64,000 nucleotides of DNA from Hymenobacter sp. BT18 (GCF_012273015.1 NZ_CP050954.1:3202001-3266000), one strand, 5' to 3'; shown: positions 18,488 through 27,169, counted from the first letter of the stretch. The notes: a model not told the origin generated them from the letters alone. Numbers and translations are program-made.

Positions 18488-20158
18488 CTAAAACCCGCCC
18501 TGCCCGGTGGCGTTCAGGTTTTCGCCGGTTTCTACGCCCAGGAAAGGGTAGCGGTAGTCTACTGGCGGCACGAAGGTTTCCTTAATAGCACGCGGCGACA
18601 CCCAGCGCAGCAGGTTCAGCAGGGAGCCAGCCTTGTCGTTGGTGCCGGAGGCCCGGGCGCCGCCGAAGGGCTGCTGGCCCACTACCGCGCCGGTAGGCTT
18701 GTCGTTGATGTAGAAGTTACCGGCCGCGTGTAGCAGTTTCTTCGAAGCTAGGTCGATGGCGTAGCGGTCCTGGGAGAAAATGGCGCCGGTGAGGGCATAA
18801 GGGGAAGTCGTGTCCACCAGCGTTAGTACCTCGTCGAACTTGTCGGCATCGTAGATGTGTACGGTGAGCACGGGGCCGAACAGCTCCTCGCACATGGTTA
18901 CGTACTTCGGGTCCTTGGTCACGATGACGGTGGGCTCGATGAAGTAGCCCTTCGACTTATCGTAGCCGCCGCCAGCCACGATTTCGGCGGCAGCATCGGC
19001 CTTGGCTCCGTCGATGTATTTGGCCAGCTTATCGAAGGATTTCTCGTCGATAACAGCGTTGATGAAGTTCGAGAAGTCCTCTACATCGCCCATCTTGAAC
19101 GAGGCCAGATCTTCCTTCACGTAGCCCAGGATTTCGTCGGCCAGGTTGGAGGGCAAGTACACCCGCGAGGCCGCCGAGCACTTCTGGCCCTGGTATTCAA
19201 ACGCGCCCCGGCTGATGCCCACGGCCACCGCCTTGGCGTGAGCCGAAGGGTGAGCCAGGATAAAGTCCTTGCCACCGGTTTCGCCCACAATGCGCGGGTA
19301 GCTCTTGTACTTATGAATGTTCTGGCCGATGGTTTTCCAGATGTTCTGGAACACGCCCGTGGAGCCCGTGAAGTGAATGCCCGCGAAGTCGGGGTGGTTG
19401 AAGATGACCTCGCCGGCGGTGGGGCCATCCACGTACACCAAGTTGATAACGCCATCGGGCACGCCAGCTTCCTTGAAGAGCTCCATCAGCACTTGGGCCG
19501 AGTAAACCTGGGTGTTGGCGGGCTTCCACACCACCACGTTGCCCATCATGGCCACCGAGGCGGGCAGGTTGGCGGCAATGGACGTGAAGTTGAAGGGCGT
19601 GAGGGCAAATACGAAGCCTTCCAGGGGGCGGTGCTCCAAGCGGTTCCACATACCGGGCAGGCTCTCGGGCTGCTGCTGGTAGATCTGCTGCATGAAATGC
19701 ACGTTGAACCGGAAAAAGTCGATCAGCTCACAGGCTGCGTCGATTTCAGCCTGAAAGGCATTTTTGCTTTGCCCCAGCATGGTGGCCGCATTGAGGCGGG
19801 CCCGGTAAGGGCCGGCCAGCAGGTCGGCGGCTTTCAGAAAGATGGCGGCCCGGTGCTCCCAGGGCATATCGGCCCACTGGGTGCGCGCGGCCAGCGCAGC
19901 CTCAATGGCCTGCTGCACGTGGGACGCGTCGCCCTCGTGAAACTGCCCGAGAACGTGCTGATGGTCGTGGGGCGGGGTAATGTTCAACAGTTTGCCCGTG
20001 CGCACTTCCTGGCCACCGATGTGCATGGGAATGTCGCGCTGCTGCTGCTTAAGCTCCTTTAGCATCTTGAGGAGCTCGAGGCGCTCGGGCGAGTTCGGCG
20101 CGTAGCCTTTTACAGGCTCGTTAATCGGGGTGGGAACGTTGAAAAAGCCGTTAGCCAT
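18488..20158 (-). CDS. pruA: L-glutamate gamma-semialdehyde (1-pyrroline-5-carboxylate) dehydrogenase
   Basis: A 556-residue NAD-dependent aldehyde dehydrogenase catalysing the second step of proline catabolism, glutamate semialdehyde to glutamate, in the cytosol. The length and the N-terminal PINEPVKGYAPNSPER block match the stand-alone P5C dehydrogenase subfamily (the form without a PutA proline dehydrogenase domain). The catalytic Glu is in VGETGGKDF and the catalytic Cys in EYQGQKCSAASR; the substrate anchor loop reads GQQPFGGARASGTNDKAG. An exact -7 box TACCTTTG sits at 20205-20212 on the minus strand. No proline dehydrogenase gene is nearby. Confidence 0.95.
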   Translation of the reverse strand: MANGFFNVPTPINEPVKGYAPNSPERLELLKMLKELKQQQRDIPMHIGGQEVRTGKLLNITPPHDHQHVLGQFHEGDASHVQQAIEAALAARTQWADMPWEHRAAIFLKAADLLAGPYRARLNAATMLGQSKNAFQAEIDAACELIDFFRFNVHFMQQIYQQQPESLPGMWNRLEHRPLEGFVFALTPFNFTSIAANLPASVAMMGNVVVWKPANTQVYSAQVLMELFKEAGVPDGVINLVYVDGPTAGEVIFNHPDFAGIHFTGSTGVFQNIWKTIGQNIHKYKSYPRIVGETGGKDFILAHPSAHAKAVAVGISRGAFEYQGQKCSAASRVYLPSNLADEILGYVKEDLASFKMGDVEDFSNFINAVIDEKSFDKLAKYIDGAKADAAAEIVAGGGYDKSKGYFIEPTVIVTKDPKYVTMCEELFGPVLTVHIYDADKFDEVLTLVDTTSPYALTGAIFSQDRYAIDLASKKLLHAAGNFYINDKPTGAVVGQQPFGGARASGTNDKAGSLLNLLRWVSPRAIKETFVPPVDYRYPFLGVETGENLNATGQGGF

Positions 20159-20233
20159 AGCGGGTGCTGGTTTAAGGTTGCTAAATGGTGGTTGGGTGGA
20201 AAAGCAAAGGTAGAGAGGAAAGCGGGGAACCGG

Positions 20234-20602
20234 CTAGCGGCCATAATACTGCGTTGAATCCAGCTGCAAAGCTGCCCAGTTGTTAAACTCGGCGACTATC
20301 CATTTTCCGTTTGCCCGCTGCAATTCGTCTATTTTCCGTTGGGGCCGGTTGATCAGATACGCGGCTGGCAAGTGCTCTATGGGCGCAGCATATTGTAGCT
20401 CCACTGTATCACCCATCAAGTGGAAACGGCCATTTGTCTCAGACCCCGGTAAGGAAAGTTGGAACTTCCCATCCTTGTATAAGGTCAGCGCCCAGCTACC
20501 GGCAAAGCTGTCAGTGTACGCGGATAATATTGCGGGCCGAGGGCTAGGCCAGAGTAGATAAACCATAACGCCAGTCAGCAGCACTGCTCCAATCTTTTTC
20601 AT
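20234..20602 (-). CDS. Small exported protein of unknown function
   Basis: 122 residues. The N terminus (MKKIGAVLLTGVMVYLLW) is a signal peptide or membrane anchor, followed by a small beta-rich domain with GSWALTLYKDGKFQL and DTVELQYAAP strands, the pattern seen in lipocalin-like small domains. I do not recognise a named family. It follows the kinase-like gene on the same strand with a 53-base gap. Confidence 0.6.
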   Translation of the reverse strand: MKKIGAVLLTGVMVYLLWPSPRPAILSAYTDSFAGSWALTLYKDGKFQLSLPGSETNGRFHLMGDTVELQYAAPIEHLPAAYLINRPQRKIDELQRANGKWIVAEFNNWAALQLDSTQYYGR

Positions 20603-20655
20603 CGTATCTGGCTTCCTTAATGACCGAATAAATACTGTTTCTGCTTTCTAAGTTT

Positions 20656-21204
20656 CTACGGCCGCGCCAGCAGCTCGCGGATCTGCTGCTCCAGGTCCGT
20701 CATGGAGCCGGTGTTGTGGATGGTGTAATCGAAGTGCGGATAGGAGTCGAGGGCGGTTTCGCTGGGGTGGTCGTCGTCGCGGGTGCCGTCGCCGCGCTGG
20801 CCGAGCGGGTCGCCCTCCACGCGCAGCATCAGGCCGCCCCGGCGCCGGATCAGGTCGGCCTCGTTGGGAAAGCGCACGTCGGGAATGAGGGTGCACTGGT
20901 CGGCGGACAGCTGCGAGAAAAAAGCCTGTACCCAAATGTCCGGCTCCCACTGACGCAGCGCCAGGCCCACCTGTTGGAGCATTTCGCCGCGGGTGCGCCC
21001 AAAGGCCGCCAGCGTTTCGGCTTTGCCCTTCTGAGAAAAGTACGGGGCTGTACCCTCACCGGCTAGGGCCGCGCACACGGCCTTTATCGGTTCGCCCACG
21101 GAGCGGATGTGCCACTTACGCTCGGGCTGCAGCCGCTGGAGCAGGCGGGCCAACGTATCCTTGCCGCTGCCGCGCTTGCCCGAAAAACCAATCAACTGTG
21201 TCAT
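20656..21204 (-). CDS. P-loop nucleotide kinase, deoxynucleoside-monophosphate-kinase-like
   Basis: 182 residues from the ATG at 21204. A Walker A motif GFSGKRGSGKDT sits directly at the N terminus, so no later start is possible. Later blocks include LIPDVRFPNEADLIRRRGG and HPSETALDSYPHFDYTIHNTG, the arrangement of the dNMP-kinase-like/adenylate-kinase-like fold best known from phage T4 gp1. Phosphorylation of a nucleoside monophosphate is likely; the substrate is not readable. An exact TACCTTTG box at 21211-21218 on the minus strand ends six bases before the ATG, suggesting a leaderless transcript. Confidence 0.75.
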   Translation of the reverse strand: MTQLIGFSGKRGSGKDTLARLLQRLQPERKWHIRSVGEPIKAVCAALAGEGTAPYFSQKGKAETLAAFGRTRGEMLQQVGLALRQWEPDIWVQAFFSQLSADQCTLIPDVRFPNEADLIRRRGGLMLRVEGDPLGQRGDGTRDDDHPSETALDSYPHFDYTIHNTGSMTDLEQQIRELLARP

Positions 21205-21303
21205 GGGCGGCAAAGGTACAAAAGGCGCTGTGGCAGCGTAAGAGCTACGAATGGTCGGCGGCGTAATAAGTCAGCAATCAATAGATAGAGGCAGATAGGG
21301 GCC

Positions 21304-22299
21304 TCACCAGCTATTTTTTGACATCTCATTGTGCCGAACATACTTGATCAGGTTGCTGGCTACGAGCAGTACGCCAATGCCGCATAGTATCATACCCAGC
21401 GTGTTGTAGCTGATGCCGAGAGGAGTTTCTCTAGCGGCTTCTGCCAAAGGCGGCAACACCGCATCCGCGACTACTAGCTGATTGGGCGTGTCCGGGTCGT
21501 AGGCGACAAGCAATGGCAGCTTTTTGGCGTTTGGCCGCGACAGGCGGGCATGTAGCAGCGCATACTGCTGCGGAGAAAGCGACACCCGCACCGCCGCGGC
21601 CGTAGCGGGAGTATAGGGGAGACGCACGAGGGCCGAAGGATAGTTTGAAGCCGCCGAGTACTGTGCGCTGAGCAAGGTGGCCTGCTCGTATTGGTAGGCT
21701 ACGGTTTCACCCGGGGCTGTTCCAAAATCGGCGGAATGGCGGCAGCTGACAATGCCGGAGCTGAAAACAAGCGCCCCAACTATTGCCCACGCCAGCGTTT
21801 TGGCGGTAGAATAGCGGGTGGGTTGCGTGAGTGCGGCCCTGAGCCTGAAAACGGATGTTATAGCGGCGCGGCGGCCGCTTGACCGCCGGTATTTCTGGTA
21901 CAGCCCCCGACCACTGAAAACCAGAATCAGTACCAGAACGCCGTACCCAACGACTGCCCACGTGGCGTAAAATTGCTCGCCCACGAAAGCTGTGTCTTCC
22001 GGCGAGCTTCTGGCGTATTTAATCGGGAATGTGTCGCCGGGCTCGAATTCTGCATAATAGCTTTCCTGCACTTCCAGCCGGCTGGTAGCCGCTTTCTGGC
22101 CACTGGGCGCAAACTGAATATTGAGGTAATAATCGTACGCGTTTTTGTGCCAGTCTTTCTCTTTGCTGATGAGGGTGGCTAGGGCAGTGGGGCCATGTAT
22201 CGTTTGATAGTGAGTCCAGATACTCCAGTTAGCAAAGCAAAAAATAAGAAGATACAGAAAGAAGATACTCTCAAGACTTTCTTCCGGGTTGCGGCCCAT
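21304..22299 (-). CDS. Membrane protein with a DUF3592-like domain
   Basis: 331 residues. A transmembrane segment near residues 10-28 is followed by a soluble domain with LISKEKDWHKNAYDYYLNIQF and FEPGDTFPIKYARSSPEDT, resembling DUF3592 (about residues 35-105). Further transmembrane segments lie at about 112-130, 167-185 and 300-318, with a second soluble region between the last two. DUF3592 proteins are membrane proteins of unknown function. No operon partner is evident. Confidence 0.65.
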   Translation of the reverse strand: MGRNPEESLESIFFLYLLIFCFANWSIWTHYQTIHGPTALATLISKEKDWHKNAYDYYLNIQFAPSGQKAATSRLEVQESYYAEFEPGDTFPIKYARSSPEDTAFVGEQFYATWAVVGYGVLVLILVFSGRGLYQKYRRSSGRRAAITSVFRLRAALTQPTRYSTAKTLAWAIVGALVFSSGIVSCRHSADFGTAPGETVAYQYEQATLLSAQYSAASNYPSALVRLPYTPATAAAVRVSLSPQQYALLHARLSRPNAKKLPLLVAYDPDTPNQLVVADAVLPPLAEAARETPLGISYNTLGMILCGIGVLLVASNLIKYVRHNEMSKNSW

Positions 22300-22338
22300 A
22301 GGATAACAAGATGTGCCAGTCTGCCTCGGCTGGTTTAG

Positions 22339-23031
22339 CTACAGTATCTCCTTTAGCTCACTTAAACAGCTGATTTCGTAAGTAATCTGGTTGAAGTGAC
22401 GGCGCTTTTCGGGGTTGAAGTACACTTGGTCGAGGCCGGCATTGTGGGCGCCCAGCACGTCGCACTCCAGGTTGTCGCCAATCATGAGGCTTTCCGAGGC
22501 TGTGGCGCCGGTGCGTTCCAAAGCATGCTGGAATATGCGCGCATCGGGCTTGAGGTGCCCACAGCATTCTGACGTCACAATCTCCTGGAAGTAGTTGGTG
22601 AGGCGGGAGGAGTTGAGCTTGATGTGCTGAATATCCCTGAACCCGTTGGTAATCAGATGCAGCTGGTATCCTTTCGCCTGTAGGTAGTCTAGCACTTCGT
22701 AGGTGTAGGGAAATACGGCCGACTTCAGGGGCAGAATGTCCGTGAACTGCTCGGAGATGCCCGCCGGCGAATCTTCCTCGCGCAAACCCAGCTGCACAAA
22801 TGTGCGCGGAAAGCGGGTGACGCGTAGCTGCTGCTGCGTGATTTTGTTGCTCTGGTACAACCGCCACAGGCCGTGGTTGATATCGGAGTACACCTGGATA
22901 AACTTTTCCACTGCAATGCCGTGGCGCTGTAAATCGTGCTGCGTAAACAAGTGGCGCAGCGTTTCGTCGGCGTTGGTTTCAAAGTCCCACAGCGTGTGGT
23001 CCAAGTCAAAGAAAAGATGACGGTATTTCAC
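22339..23031 (-). CDS. yjjG: YjjG-family HAD nucleotidase
   Basis: A 230-residue HAD hydrolase. Motif I FFDLDHTLWDFE supplies the nucleophile Asp, motif II is LITNG, the lysine of motif III is in GHLKPDARIF, and motif IV is MIGDNLECDVLGA. The length and the LWDFETNADETL block match YjjG noncanonical pyrimidine nucleotidases, which clear nucleotides such as dUMP or damaged pyrimidine monophosphates. Substrate assignment rests on family similarity only. Confidence 0.85.
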   Translation of the reverse strand: MKYRHLFFDLDHTLWDFETNADETLRHLFTQHDLQRHGIAVEKFIQVYSDINHGLWRLYQSNKITQQQLRVTRFPRTFVQLGLREEDSPAGISEQFTDILPLKSAVFPYTYEVLDYLQAKGYQLHLITNGFRDIQHIKLNSSRLTNYFQEIVTSECCGHLKPDARIFQHALERTGATASESLMIGDNLECDVLGAHNAGLDQVYFNPEKRRHFNQITYEISCLSELKEIL

Positions 23032-23117
23032 GAAGGCGTAATGAAGTGACGGGTAATAGAGTAACGAGGGAATAAGCGGCTGGTTTGGGGAGGTTGGTTT
23101 CGCCGCTGGCCTGGCAG

Positions 23118-23432
23118 TTAATCCAGCAGCAGGCGCTTTACCGGCTTACCTTCGCTGAGGTGCTGCAAAATGTCGGCGGCGTCGCGGGGCTTTACGTCCC
23201 CATACACGGGGCCTTCCGGGTACACAACCAGGGCAGCGCCGGGACCTTTCTTACAGTGCTTGCACAGGTCGAGGCAGTTGCAGGTTTGCACGCGTATTTT
23301 GTGCTTGTCGCCCCCGCTGAAGAGGCTTTTCAGGCCCTGTTTCTTGACTTCGATTTTCAGCGCCCGCGCTACGTCTTTACCGATTTCATCTTTCTGGGCA
23401 GTGCAAACAAATAATCGGACAACAGACTTCAT
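23118..23432 (-). CDS. Thioredoxin-like [2Fe-2S] ferredoxin
   Basis: 104 residues from the ATG at 23432. The four cluster ligands appear as Cys in RLFVCTAQK, the CNCLDLCKHCKKGP block, and the pattern matches NuoE-like/Shethna-type thioredoxin-fold ferredoxins. The conserved GPVYGDVKPRDAADILQHL tail is typical of the family. It may carry electrons or regulate; no partner is indicated beyond the ArsR gene 40 bases upstream on the same strand, with which it could be co-transcribed. Confidence 0.85.
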   Translation of the reverse strand: MKSVVRLFVCTAQKDEIGKDVARALKIEVKKQGLKSLFSGGDKHKIRVQTCNCLDLCKHCKKGPGAALVVYPEGPVYGDVKPRDAADILQHLSEGKPVKRLLLD

Positions 23433-23472
23433 AGGCAAAAGGCAATGGCGCCCTGGGCGGCCGGTAGCAGCG

Positions 23473-23871
23473 TTACTCTAGCTCGGCGGTGCCCGTCCAG
23501 CGGCGGTTTTGGAGCTTATACGCGGCTAGTTCCCGGTTCGACCAGAGCGTCTGGTAAATCTTCTGGTCTTTGGCCAGCTGCGTGTCGCGCTCCATGTAGC
23601 TGAGCAGTTGCTGAACGAAATCCAGGGCTTCATCCTTGATGAAGTAGAATACCCAGTTATCGAGGCGCCGGAAGCTCACGAGGCCGGCGCTTTTCAAAGT
23701 GGCCAGCTGGCGGGAGGTTTTGGTTTGGGTGAAGTCGAGCACCTGTTCCAGGTCGGAAATGCACATTTCCTGGTTGCGCCACAGCAAATGCAGGATGCGC
23801 ACCCGGCTTTCGTCGCCGAGGGCCTTAAATATTGGCAGGCCAAATGCAACGGAGAAATGTTTCAGGCGCAT
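23473..23871 (-). CDS. ArsR/SmtB-family transcriptional regulator
   Basis: 132 residues from the ATG at 23871. A winged helix-turn-helix spans about residues 10-85: FKALGDESRVRILHLLW, then CISDLEQVLDFTQTKTSRQLATLKSAGLV. The Cys in EMCISDL sits where metal-sensing ArsR proteins have CVC or related motifs, but only one Cys is present, so metal sensing is doubtful. An exact -7 box TAAATTTG lies at 23915-23922 on the minus strand. It is divergent from the envelope protein gene at 23982. Confidence 0.85.
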   Translation of the reverse strand: MRLKHFSVAFGLPIFKALGDESRVRILHLLWRNQEMCISDLEQVLDFTQTKTSRQLATLKSAGLVSFRRLDNWVFYFIKDEALDFVQQLLSYMERDTQLAKDQKIYQTLWSNRELAAYKLQNRRWTGTAELE

Positions 23872-23981
23872 CTTGTGTAGCAACGGGGAGAGGAGGGTCG
23901 GCACAGGGCCGGCACAAATTTACGCCAAAGCGGGGAGTGACCCCCGAAAGCGCCGTATACTTGTAGTCAGGTTCGTTTCGT

Positions 23982-24665
23982 ATGTCTGAAGTGGTTCGAT
24001 TTCGTTTTATTTTCGTCGGGTTGCTGCTCCTGGCTGCCTGGTTGGGCGGCCCCACCGAGGCACGGGCCCAGGGCCAGCGCCAGGTGGTGCAGTTCACCGG
24101 CATCGTAGCTACTGGCGACTCGCTGCTGGGCGTTCCGGGCGCCTCCGTGCTGGTGCCCCAGGCCGGGCGCGGCACCGCTACCAACGCCTACGGCTACTTT
24201 TCTCTGCCCGTGCTGGCCGGGGATAGTATCGTGATTCGCTCCCTGGGCTACCGTAACCAGTACGTGGTTATTCCGGCCGATTACGCGCGTCAGAGCTACT
24301 CGGTGATTGTGTCGCTCAAGGAAGACGCCACCGTACTGCCCGAAATCCGCATTTTTCCCTACGCCACCGAGCGGGAGTTCAAACGGGCCTTCCTGGCCCT
24401 CAAGCTGCCCAAAGAACGGGGCTCAGCCACTGCCGAAAACCTAAACGAGGACATCATGCGGCGCATTTTCAACAACGCCCCCGTGACCAGCGTAGGCAAC
24501 TACCGCCAGACCCTGCAGCAACAGCAGCTGGAGCAGCAGCGCCGCATGGGCATGGGTCCCTCCTTGCAGTCCAACAACCCTTTGCTGAACCCCTTCAGCT
24601 GGTTGCAGCTGATTCAGCAAGTGAAAAAAGGTGAGTTCAAGAAAAAGGAAGGCGTAGATTACTAA
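23982..24665 (+). CDS. Exported protein with a carboxypeptidase-regulatory-like domain
   Basis: 227 residues. A signal peptide (RFIFVGLLLLAAWL..., cleaved near ARAQG) is followed by a CarboxypepD_reg-like beta domain at about 37-110, with the typical GVPGASVLVPQAGRGTATNA and DSIVIRSLGYR blocks as found at the N terminus of TonB-dependent receptors. The C-terminal half is helical and Gln-rich. It is not a receptor because it is too short. The role is unknown; periplasmic or outer-membrane location is likely. A strong terminator follows. Confidence 0.75.
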   Translation: MSEVVRFRFIFVGLLLLAAWLGGPTEARAQGQRQVVQFTGIVATGDSLLGVPGASVLVPQAGRGTATNAYGYFSLPVLAGDSIVIRSLGYRNQYVVIPADYARQSYSVIVSLKEDATVLPEIRIFPYATEREFKRAFLALKLPKERGSATAENLNEDIMRRIFNNAPVTSVGNYRQTLQQQQLEQQRRMGMGPSLQSNNPLLNPFSWLQLIQQVKKGEFKKKEGVDY

Positions 24666-24690
24666 CGCGTAGTCAGATTCCTATCAGCAG

Positions 24691-24727
24691 AAGGCCAGCG
24701 CGGATATAATCGGCGCTGGCCTTTTGT
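24691..24727 (+). terminator. Rho-independent terminator
   Basis: AAGGCCAGCGC and GCGCTGGCCTT pair around an 11-base loop and are followed by T-rich sequence (CTTTTGTATT). It starts 25 bases after the preceding stop. Confidence 0.8.
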
Positions 24728-24831
24728 ATTGTTCGGCCCCTATATTCGCCGCCAAGGCAAGCTGCGCGGTAACCAGAACTCCGGTTTCACGGTACAGCTA
24801 CTGTTTGACCTTGCAGCAAGCTTCTCTCCCT

Positions 24832-26205
24832 ATGGATACTAATCTTCCGGTTACCTCCCAGCCCCGCGTCGTCATCGTCGGGTGTGGCTTCGGCGGTTTG
24901 CGCCTCGCGCAGCAACTGCGCCACGACCCAGTGCAGGTGGTGGTTATTGACCGCAACAACTACCACAATTTCCAGCCCTTGCTTTACCAGGTGGCTACTG
25001 GCGCCCTGGAGGCCGACAGCATCGCCTATCCCATCCGCAAGATTTTTGCCGGGCAGAAGAACTTCTTCTTCCGCATGGCCGATGTGTCGCGCGTGGATAC
25101 TACCGCCAACACCGTCCACACCAACATCGGCGACATCCGCTACGATTACCTGGTGCTGGCTACCGGCTCCCTCACCAACTTTTTCGGGATTGAGAGCATT
25201 GAGCGCAATGGCATGCAGATCAAAAGCATTCCGAACGCGCTGAACCTGCGCAGCTTTATCTTCCAGAACCTGGAAAAAGCCCTGCTCACCGAAGACCCCG
25301 CCGCCCGCCAGGCCCTGCTGAACATTGTCGTAGTAGGCGGCGGCCCCACCGGCGTGGAAATCAGCGGCTCCCTGGCCGAAATGCGCCGGAGCGTGCTGCC
25401 CAAGGACTACCCCGAGCTGGACTTCCAGCACATGCAGATTACCATTGTGGAAGCCGGGGCGGAGCTCCTGGGGCCTATGTCGCCCCAGTCGCAGCGGGAG
25501 GCGTATGAGTACCTCAAGGAGCTGGGCGTGCACATCCTGCTTAACACCAGCATCAAGCGGTTTGAGGACTGCAAAGCTTACTACTCCGATACCGAGTTCA
25601 TCCCGACGGAAAACCTGATCTGGGCGGCCGGGGTGAATGGCGCCGCCGTGCCGGGCATTCCGGAGAACGTTGTGGCCCGCAACAAACGCATCAATGTGAA
25701 CCGCTGGAACCAGGTGGAAGGCTTCACGAACGTATTTGCCATTGGCGACGTAGCCAACATGGTGACGGAAGACATGCCCAAGGGGCTGCCCATGTTGGCG
25801 CCCGTGGCCATGCAGCAGGCCGACCACCTGGCCGACAACTTCCGCCGCCTCGCCAAAGGCCAGACGCCCGTCGATTTCAAATACAATAACAAGGGTGTCA
25901 TGGCTATTGTGGCCCGCAACAAGGCTGTGGTAGATTTGCCCAAGGGCCACTTCAGCGGGTTCCTGGGCTGGCTCACGTGGCTATTCGTGCACCTAATGAC
26001 GCTGGTAGGCTTCCGCAACAAAGTGGTGGCCTTCATCGACTGGGCCTTTAGCTACCTCACCGCCGACAAGGCTCTGCGTCTCATCATCCGGCCCTTCAAC
26101 CGCCGCGACATGAAGGACGACAAAGGCAAACGCCCCGCCGAGCAGCAGAACGCCACGCCCCAGTACAATGCCCCGCCACCCGCCATTCAGACGCCCCAGG
26201 CGTAG
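24832..26205 (+). CDS. ndh: Type II NADH:quinone oxidoreductase
   Basis: 457 residues from the ATG at 24832 (MDTNLPVTSQPRVV). Two Rossmann motifs are visible: VVIVGCGFGGLRLAQQL for FAD and NIVVVGGGPTGVEISGSLAE for NADH, plus AIGDVANMV near the FAD and the DRNNYHNFQPLLYQVATGAL block typical of NDH-2. A C-terminal amphipathic or membrane segment (GWLTWLFVHLMTLVGFRNK) anchors it to the inner membrane. It oxidises NADH without pumping protons, an alternative to the complex I encoded nearby. The Pro/Gln-rich tail is unconserved. Confidence 0.93.
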   Translation: MDTNLPVTSQPRVVIVGCGFGGLRLAQQLRHDPVQVVVIDRNNYHNFQPLLYQVATGALEADSIAYPIRKIFAGQKNFFFRMADVSRVDTTANTVHTNIGDIRYDYLVLATGSLTNFFGIESIERNGMQIKSIPNALNLRSFIFQNLEKALLTEDPAARQALLNIVVVGGGPTGVEISGSLAEMRRSVLPKDYPELDFQHMQITIVEAGAELLGPMSPQSQREAYEYLKELGVHILLNTSIKRFEDCKAYYSDTEFIPTENLIWAAGVNGAAVPGIPENVVARNKRINVNRWNQVEGFTNVFAIGDVANMVTEDMPKGLPMLAPVAMQQADHLADNFRRLAKGQTPVDFKYNNKGVMAIVARNKAVVDLPKGHFSGFLGWLTWLFVHLMTLVGFRNKVVAFIDWAFSYLTADKALRLIIRPFNRRDMKDDKGKRPAEQQNATPQYNAPPPAIQTPQA

Positions 26206-26224
26206 GCATTCTCAAGACAAGGGC

Positions 26225-26317
26225 GTCATGCTGAGCGAAGGCGAAGCATCTCTACCGCTTCGTCAGATTACTAGTGCAACGAAGTGGTAGAGATGCTTCG
26301 CCTTCGCTCAGCATGAC
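26225..26317. repeat. REP-like palindrome, copy 2
   Basis: GTCATGCTGAGCGAAGGCGA and GAAGCATCTCTACCGCTTCG are answered by the complementary GTGGTAGAGATGCTTCGCCT and CGCTCAGCATGAC. The arms are close to 40 bases with a loop of about 15. It lies between the ndh stop and its terminator. Confidence 0.88.
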
Positions 26318-26337
26318 AGGTAGTAACATAGTTTAGG

Positions 26338-26371
26338 ATAGCTCTACTTTAGAAGTAGGGCTATTTTTTTT
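26338..26371 (+). terminator. Rho-independent terminator after ndh
   Basis: ATAGCTCTAC and GTAGGGCTAT pair (one G-T) around a seven-base loop and run into eight T. Confidence 0.75.
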
Positions 26372-26386
26372 GGGTGTATACCATAT

Positions 26387-26402
26387 AAAATACATGTATT
26401 TT
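26387..26402. promoter_or_regulatory. 16-bp perfect palindrome upstream of the nickel permease gene
   Basis: AAAATACATGTATTTT is a perfect palindrome 55 bases before the permease start, in a short AT-rich stretch. Its symmetry and position suggest an operator for a dimeric regulator of the urease cluster. It does not match the known NikR operator. Confidence 0.4.
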
Positions 26403-26456
26403 AAGGATAAGGCCCTAGATTGAACACCGATAATACTTGAATCAGATTTTCTTGCC

Positions 26457-27143
26457 ATGCACGACGCGCTGCCTTTACTGTTTGCCTTCCTGGTAGGAAT
26501 GGGGCATGCATTCGAGGCAGACCATCTGATTGCCGTGACCAACCTGGTGGCCCGCCACGACAGCCGCCTGCTGGCCGTGCGGGAGGGGCTTTTCTGGGGG
26601 TTAGGCCACACGACCACGCTCGTCTTGTTTGGCGGGGCGCTGCTCGTGAGCAAGTCGGCCGTGGAGCACTCCAACTACTTTGAGGCCGGGGTAGGAGCCA
26701 TGCTGCTACTTATGGGCCTCAGCCGCCTCACCGACAAAAGCCAATATCAAACCAAGCCGCCCCGTTACCAGCGCGGTGCGGCCTACGCGGTGGGGCTGGT
26801 ACACGGGCTGGCGGGCAGCGGGGCGCTGGTCGTGCTCCTGATGGGCAGTATGCGCACCACCTGGCTGGGCGTGGCGTACTTGCTGCTATTCGGCTTGGGT
26901 TCTGTGGCCGGCATGCTGGGCGCGTCGGCGCTGGTGAGCATTCCGTTCACCCAGCGCATGCGGCTCAGCTACGGCCTGCGCACGGGCATGGTGGTGGTAT
27001 CGGCCCTGCTCAGCATCGGCTACGGCAGCTGGATGATTTACGGGAATCTGTTTAGCGCGGAGAAACAAGAGCTTAGAGCCCAGATGCGTTCCACGCCTGC
27101 TCCTACTAGCTCCCGTATTTCCCCGTCCGCTTCTAACCTCTAA
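26457..27143 (+). CDS. ureH: Nickel/urease-associated NicO-type permease (UreH-like)
   Basis: 228 residues with six hydrophobic segments. The first helix carries the metal-binding motif GHAFEADHLIAVTN, the HX4DH signature of NicO/NixA-type nickel-cobalt transporters, and GLGHTTTL and GLVHGLAGSGAL follow in later helices. Nickel supply to urease is inferred from the family and from its place 26 bases before ureAB. The last 23 or so residues (from LRAQMRSTPAP) are encoded by the left arm and loop of an AGAGCTTAGA-type hairpin and look like intergenic sequence captured into the reading frame. Confidence 0.85.
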   Translation: MHDALPLLFAFLVGMGHAFEADHLIAVTNLVARHDSRLLAVREGLFWGLGHTTTLVLFGGALLVSKSAVEHSNYFEAGVGAMLLLMGLSRLTDKSQYQTKPPRYQRGAAYAVGLVHGLAGSGALVVLLMGSMRTTWLGVAYLLLFGLGSVAGMLGASALVSIPFTQRMRLSYGLRTGMVVVSALLSIGYGSWMIYGNLFSAEKQELRAQMRSTPAPTSSRISPSASNL

Positions 27144-27163
27144 GCTCTACTATCTAAGTTCTA
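27069..27163. repeat. Word-iterated hairpin overlapping the permease 3' end
   Basis: AGAGCTTAGAGCCCAG at 27069 pairs with CTAACCTCTAAGCTCT ending at 27148, and another CTAAGTTCTAAG copy ends at 27163. The element spans the last 75 coding bases of the permease gene and the gap to ureAB. It is the same word family as the nuoC-nuoD hairpin. Confidence 0.65.
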
Positions 27164-27169
27164 AGCCAA

